From assembly GCA_963383645.1 (NCBI GenBank), contig OY726572.1, forward strand, positions 73,805,684-73,869,683: a stretch of 64,000 nucleotides of DNA, read 5' to 3'. The notes under the pieces were generated by a model that had not been told where the DNA came from, did no database searches, and was given only the letters and a program-made list of their open reading frames with translations. The position numbers and the translations under genes were made by a program. This DNA comes from Muscardinus avellanarius. Taxonomy: Eukaryota; Chordata; Mammalia; Rodentia; Gliridae. The first letter of the stretch is position 1. Each line of letters opens with the position of its first letter. This document shows, piece after piece, positions 59,571 to 64,000 of this stretch.

Positions 59571-59965
59571 ATATTTTTTGGGGGGAGAGGTATTGAATTC
59601 AGGAGCATTTTACTTTTTAGTTACACCCCAGCCTTTTTAAATTTTTCTTTTGAAACAGTCTAGTTCAATTGCAGAAAATACTAGTGTCAATTTCAGTCCT
59701 CTGTATTGAGAAAGGGGGCAATGGAGAGGCAGCTGCGGGAGGCAGACACCAAGTGCTGTGTGCATCTGTGTACTGTGAACATGAATGGCATTAGGATGTG
59801 AGACCTAATAATAATATAATATATTATAATGAACCAAAAAATTCATTAAAAATAATAAATTTCTGAATGTCTCTCTAAATTGCTGAGATCTGCCTCGAAC
59901 CTGTAATCTTCCTGTCTCCACCTCCCAAGTACTAGGATGACAGGCATGTACAACCAAGCTGTGCT
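59571..59965 (-). mobile_element. B1-dID SINE split by a 174-bp insertion
   Basis: The ID-like half (gtattgaattcaggagcatt, tacaccccagcc) and start of the B1 half end near 59693; the B1 half resumes near 59868 (tctctctaaattgctgagat) and ends aggatgacaggcatgtac. The sequence between is foreign to the SINE. Confidence 0.8.
59694..59867. mobile_element. Unidentified 174-bp insertion inside a SINE
   Basis: A GC-balanced first half (gagaggcagctgcgggaggc, gtgctgtgtgcatctgtg) and an A/T-rich end (aataataatataatatatta). It matches no repeat family I recognise and has no clear duplication at its ends. Confidence 0.5.
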
Positions 59966-60149
59966 TTCACACTCTTCATGAAGTTTATTGATGCTTTTGT
60001 GTTCCTGTGTATATTCTGCTACATGAAGCTGTGTGCTTTCTTTCTCTACTCACCCTAGCTGGATATCCACCCACTGATACAGTATCAGTCTGGTCCTCAA
60101 TAGTTATGATAATTTTCACCTTTATTTCCTTTTATTGGACTCCTTTGCA

Positions 60150-60885
60150 TAAATATGTACCTGACTCCTGAATTATCATCATTCACCCATAGCCCCACCT
60201 CTCTTCTGTCTCCACGTCTAAGGCTCTGGGTCCCCAAAGCCATTGCTGACGTTGCCAGATCTCCTCCATACTCCCTTTCCCCTTACATCATGGTGTCAGT
60301 TTTCCTAGCCCAGGTTCCATCTTTGCTGTCTCAGACTATAACTACATCTGCCCTCTTAACTGGTTTCTCTGTCCTACGCATGTCCTTTCCGGTTTATTTT
60401 ATGTAATGTACCTAAAATAATCTTCCCCAAATAAAAGTCTATTAATGTCACTTCCCTCTGTTCAGGAATGAGTCCAAATCTTTCCCAGGGTGACCCAGGC
60501 TCGGCCACCTCTCCCCAGCCGCTTCCTCTGTGATCTACACCTCGCCTGGATCTCCAGGTTCCAGAGCCCCATGCAGGCTCATTTTTCCTAAAATTCCTTT
60601 CCATCCTGGTGCTCCTGGGGAGCACCTCTCTGTCTTTCACAGTTAATGAAAGCCAACAGCTTCCCCCACTAATCTCACGCTAATTAAGCCAAGCATTAAG
60701 TCTCTCCTGTCCTGCCAGAATTCTAAAGCATCCTATGTTTACTACAACAGATATTCACTGTATTCTGATCTTGTGTTTGCAAGCTCATTTTCCCAGGAGA
60801 CTGTGAACTACAGGGGACCAGATGCCATCTTTTTAAATTGCAGGGCCTAGCACAGATTCCTACAATTGTTGAATAGTTTCAGCTC
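60150..60885 (+). mobile_element. L2 3' end remnant
   Basis: Plus-strand L2 order: cttaactggtttctctgtcc, agtctattaatgtcacttcc, gaatgagtccaaatctttcc, then the terminal agactgtgaactacagggg, gggcctagcacag and ttgttgaatag. Confidence 0.75.
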
Positions 60886-61370
60886 TCTCTCAATGTTCTA
60901 GGTATTAAAGAACCAGCTCCCAGAAGAGGATTAGAAGACTGGATCTAGGATTTCTGGGAACTCTGTTCTTGTCTTATTATTTCAATTAAAGAGGCCAATG
61001 TCTTAAGTTTCATTCCTCTATGGGGCTGTTAACTTTCTCCCTCGGATGTTGGTAGCCTCAGCTAGTTGTCTCATAATCACTATCAGTTCCAAGGGGAACG
61101 AAAAGAGAAGATGGCTAAGCTCAGGGCTAGTTCAGCTTAGCTTTTGATAAATTAAATTAAATCATCTTCCTTACTGAGGTTAAAAGTATGATTTTTACAC
61201 TTCAATATAAAATATACACCTTGTTTTGCCCATAGCACCTTTTCACATTTACTGATGGCTTGACTTGAAAGGCTGTCTGCTCGTTGGAGGTGACCCAGGT
61301 ACCACCTGGTGAAAACAATAATCGTCTACCCGCAGACCTTTCAGGTGATCAGCCTCTAAGAATCCTGCCA
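60886..61370. other. Intron sequence next to the exon
   Basis: No repeat recognised. The open frame that runs into the exon from 61284 is intronic up to 61401; its ATG is not a real start. Confidence 0.6.
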
Positions 61371-61401
61371 CCTAACATGCATCTCCATGTTTGCCTTCCA
61401 G
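61371..61401 (+). promoter_or_regulatory. CTNNA2: 3' splice site: branch-point candidate, pyrimidine tract, AG
   Basis: A cctaac branch-point match (A at 61375) lies 26 bases before the acceptor. A moderately pyrimidine-rich stretch (tctccatgtttgccttcc) leads to AG at 61400-61401. Confidence 0.85.
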
Positions 61402-61568
61402 GTGAGACAATGCGGATCGCATCTTCTGAGTTTGCTGATGACCCGTGCTCGTCAGTGAAGCGCGGCACCATGGTGCGGGCCGCCAGGGCTTTGCTGTCAG
61501 CTGTGACACGCTTACTCATCCTGGCAGACATGGCGGACGTCATGAGACTTCTGTCTCACCTGAAAATT
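61402..61568 (+). CDS. CTNNA2: Alpha-N-catenin (CTNNA2), internal coding exon, 167 bp
   Basis: The exon encodes 56 residues (the first Gly shared with the previous exon), starting GETMRIASSEFADDPCSSVK and ending ADMADVMRLLSHLKI. This is the alpha-catenin segment at about residues 101-156. The reading ETMRIASSEF and MRLLSHLKI identifies the neural paralogue CTNNA2; the epithelial paralogue CTNNA1 has DLMKSAAGEF and YKLLVQLKV there, and CTNNA3 differs more. Alpha-catenins are cytoplasmic adaptors that link cadherin-bound beta-catenin to actin. The segment lies in the N-terminal helical domain used for beta-catenin binding and homodimerisation, including the invariant VRAARALLSAVTRLLILAD helix region. 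The exon is open throughout, with phase 1 entry and phase 0 exit, and consensus splice sites on both sides. The rest of the gene lies outside the window. Confidence 0.97.
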
Positions 61569-61577
61569 GTACGTATG
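61569..61577 (+). promoter_or_regulatory. CTNNA2: 5' splice site with overlapping second GT four bases on
   Basis: The exon's last codon ATT is followed by gtacgtatg. The first GT keeps the frame expected for alpha-catenin (HLKI then V in the next exon). The second GT (gtatgt, from 61573) is a close consensus donor; use of it would add 4 bases and shift the frame. Confidence 0.85.
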
Positions 61578-62011
61578 TTAAGAACGTATTGAATGCTTTC
61601 TTTACGCTCCACATCGATCCCTTGTTTTGAATCACCTTCATGGTACCCCGTCCAACTTTTCTAAAGACAAAATTATATTCTGTAACATAGCAAACACTCC
61701 CTTGAATTGCTTTCCTTCAGCCAAAACACAGGAGTTTTGGATTCCCATAGACTCAGAGGTGTGTGGGTAATTCAAGCTATGACTGGGTATCTGGCCAAAT
61801 GACCACCTATGTCAACCTTCGATGGATCATATGTCCCCCATATACTGTTATGTGCTCCAGTCTTGTTCTTCTGCAGATATTTGGATTTTGAGCCTATGTT
61901 AGTCTCAAAATTTTAGCAATAAAGTGGTACTCCCCACCCACATGGGCAGAATCAATCTTGTCATACCAAACTTGGCACCTAACATACCTGGATTAGGGCT
62001 CGTTACCCTAC

Positions 62012-62455
62012 TTTGCCGGAGCCAGCCGGCAAAAGTACGGGTTCCAAAGAGAGGAGTGAGGATGAAATAATATAACTCTTAAGAATTAAATTCCAAAAAT
62101 TATTTATGCCTAAACATGGAAGGATTGCCAGTCAACTCCAGGGTCGATATCTCTACTGGTCGATACTGGAGCTTCTTCTCTAGTGGTATTTATAGATTTA
62201 GCTTTAAGTTACCCTGAAGGGAAAGAGTTCAAAGTCAAACAATACCCTGTTGCAACACAAAGGACACAAACCTAGCCTTAGCTCAGACAGAACAATAGCA
62301 TCATTAGCATTAATTACTTTGAAGCCTCCTTGACCCCAAACCTTGTTGACTCTGGGCAGAAGGACAGTCAGAAGTATGCTTTTAGTAAAGATAAGGGGAA
62401 GACCTTAATGGCTCCCCATACCACTTAAACTCGAACCCCTTTATATATACCTCGC
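62012..62455 (-). mobile_element. Probable ERV (class II-like) LTR remnant
   Basis: On the minus strand a TATA box (tatatataaagg, complement of 62439-62450) is followed downstream by about 400 bp that ends in a hairpin tttgccgg-ctggct-ccggcaaa (62012-62033), a structure I associate with rodent ERVK-type LTR ends. No second LTR, primer-binding site or internal viral gene was found. Family and exact ends are uncertain. Confidence 0.4.
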
Positions 62456-62466
62456 TCTTCATCCAT

Positions 62467-62506
62467 CTTTCTTTCTTTCTTTCTCTCTCTCTCTCTTCCT
62501 TCCTTC

Positions 62507-62582
<76 letters not shown>

Positions 62583-62583
62583 T
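62467..62583. repeat. (TTTC)n microsatellite in a SINE tail
   Basis: A short CT/TTCC start, then about 19 uninterrupted TTTC units (62507-62583) joined directly to the SINE; on the SINE's own strand this is its 3' (GAAA)n tail. Confidence 0.95.
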
Positions 62584-62767
62584 GGTGGTACTGGGGTTTC
62601 TGGAAGCCCTTCTACCTCTGGGCTACACTCCCAGACCTATTTTTTAAATATTTTTATTTGGAAACAGAGTCTCTTAAGCCAGCGCAGCTGGCTTCAAACC
62701 TGCGAGATCCTCCTGTCTCCACCTCCCAAGGCGCGGGGATTACAAGTGTGCACCACCAGGCCCGGCT
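62584..62767 (-). mobile_element. B1-dID SINE, shortened subfamily
   Basis: Minus-strand copy: ggtggtactggggtttctgg, cttctacctctgggctacac, acagagtctcttaagcc (deletion form), and gcaccaccaggcccggc. Confidence 0.95.
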
Positions 62768-63275
62768 TCTTTTATTTTTTTTTAAATCAACTAGTGAAAG
62801 TGGAATCCTACCCGGGTCACACATTTCCTGGAACAAAGACTAAGATAACCTCTCTAGTTGGGCCTTTCTGTTTTTCTAGCTATTGAGTGCTATTAAGTTG
62901 CAACCATGAAGCTTTAACTTTTTGAACAAAGACACTGAAATACATCTGCTCTGCCAAGAAACTCCCTAGTCCATGTCCTCTGGACTCAGTTATTAGACAG
63001 TTGGCACCCACCTAGCACTTATCTCAAAATCTTTAGATGATGGAATGTGAATTATAGACCTTCCTTTTTTGGGGAACCAGCCAGTTGTTAGCTTGGTCCC
63101 CTAGACCTGGGATACTGGCTTTTCATGATCCCTGTCTATAGATCAAGGCTTTATTGTCTTTGTCAGTAAAATGAAGCAGATTGAGATGACAGAGGTGAGA
63201 TAGGAGGTACCTTGCCTTTCTCCAAGGGGCCAAATAGTTTCTTAAGCTGTAAGTGTTAGAAATATTGGGTATGAT

Positions 63276-63475
63276 CTTTTTATTTTATTTTATTATTTTT
63301 TTATTTTATTTATTTATTTTTTTAATTTTTAATTGGTGCGCTGTATTCATACATCATAGTGGGATACATACTTTTGTAGACATATATGCACACATTGCCC
63401 AGTCAGCTCCCACCCGATCCCCACCCCATTCTCTCCCTATCCCTCCCTCCCATGCTTGGCTTAGTGGTTGACATC
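63276..63475 (-). mobile_element. L1 3' UTR fragment
   Basis: T-rich tail (63276-63333), attggtgcgctgtattcata, gatccccaccccattctctc, and catgcttggcttagtggttg; truncated before ORF2. Confidence 0.9.
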
Positions 63476-64000
63476 TAGTATTAAAGCAATTTATCAAAAA
63501 TTAAAAATGATAATCTCACATAACAGTTTCATTTGTCTGATACCAAGCTTTTGATGACTTAAAGATAACATTTCAATATTTCTTTTTGCTTTCTTTCTTA
63601 CCAGAGAATCTATTTTTTCTATTTTTTAGGTGAAACTATCATATATTTATATATTTATTTTTCAGAAAAAAAATCTATCCTAATATGGAATATGGACTCT
63701 AGATACCCAAAATGACTTTGAAAAAGAACAAAGCTAGAAGATGTATATTTTCTGATTTCAAACCATATAAAGCTACAATAATTGAAACAGTGTGGTACTA
63801 TTCTAAAGGCAGATATATAAACCATTGGAGTTAAATAAAAGCCTAGAGCTAAATTCTTCCCTATATTGTCAAGTTATTTTTGATAAGGTTTCCACGAACA
63901 TTTGGTGGGGGGAATAATAATCTTTTAACTAAATATTGTTGAAAAATAATAATTACATGGAAAAGAATAAAATTGGACCCTTACCTAATCCCATATACAA

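Larger units (their letters stand above)
61569..64000 (+). other. CTNNA2: CTNNA2 intron downstream of the exon, 3' end outside window
   Basis: No further exon is seen. It contains an LTR-like segment, a (TTTC)n-tailed SINE and an L1 3' fragment; 61577-62011, 62768-63275 and 63481-64000 hold no recognisable feature. Confidence 0.85.

Noticed and set aside
61284..61592. Open frame of 102 codons taken as a complete gene
   Set aside because: Only 61402-61568 matches alpha-catenin; the parts before and after are intron, separated by consensus splice sites.

Overview
This window is intronic sequence of a mammalian genome, almost certainly a rodent, with one protein-coding exon. The rodent call rests on about 40 copies of a B1-plus-ID composite SINE (B1-dID type) and on several copies of a rodent-type L1 3' end. 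The L1 3' UTR does not look like the squirrel type I know. I lean towards a castorid-like (beaver) lineage, but this is an inference without a database check.

The exon lies at 61402-61568 on the + strand. It encodes 56 residues of alpha-N-catenin (CTNNA2), from the N-terminal beta-catenin-binding/dimerisation region. Everything left of it is more than 61 kb of one intron, and everything right of it is the next intron. Large introns are normal for this gene. I found no other protein-coding gene, no nested gene and no RNA gene. The long open frames elsewhere are L1 remnants, SINE or microsatellite translations, or probably chance.

Region by region: 1-9 kb is mostly old intron sequence with a few SINEs, a poly(A)-ended retroposed fragment (1.3 kb) and a (TG)n/AT-rich block (8.3-8.5 kb). 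A 5'-inverted L1 sits at 9.4-10.0 kb. A pair of about 96% identical inverted 258-bp arms lies at 11.5 and 12.7 kb. From 15 to 32 kb there are dense SINEs, an L1 nested in a SINE, a MaLR-type LTR, an L2 remnant, a MER5 remnant and a second inverted L1 (31 kb). From 32.4 to 37.4 kb the sequence is repeat-poor. At 37.4 and 39.4 kb there is a dispersed duplication whose ends fall inside SINEs. At 42.0-43.1 kb there is a composite insertion. From 43 to 50 kb there are more SINEs and MIR remnants. L1 fragments lie at 50.4 kb and 55.4 kb (the latter inverted), on either side of a repeat-poor stretch at 51.2-53.8 kb. The exon is flanked by an L2 remnant upstream and an LTR-like segment plus a (TTTC)n-tailed SINE downstream.

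The most unusual object is at 42021-43077. A GC-rich tandem array (50-bp unit, 100-bp dimer) is joined to the last codons of L1 ORF2 and the L1 3' UTR, and the whole 1.06 kb is bounded by a perfect 15-bp target-site duplication. It therefore moved as one unit. It resembles in layout the primate VNTR composites (SVA, LAVA), or alternatively an L1 that lost its interior between a tandem-repeat 5' UTR and its 3' end.
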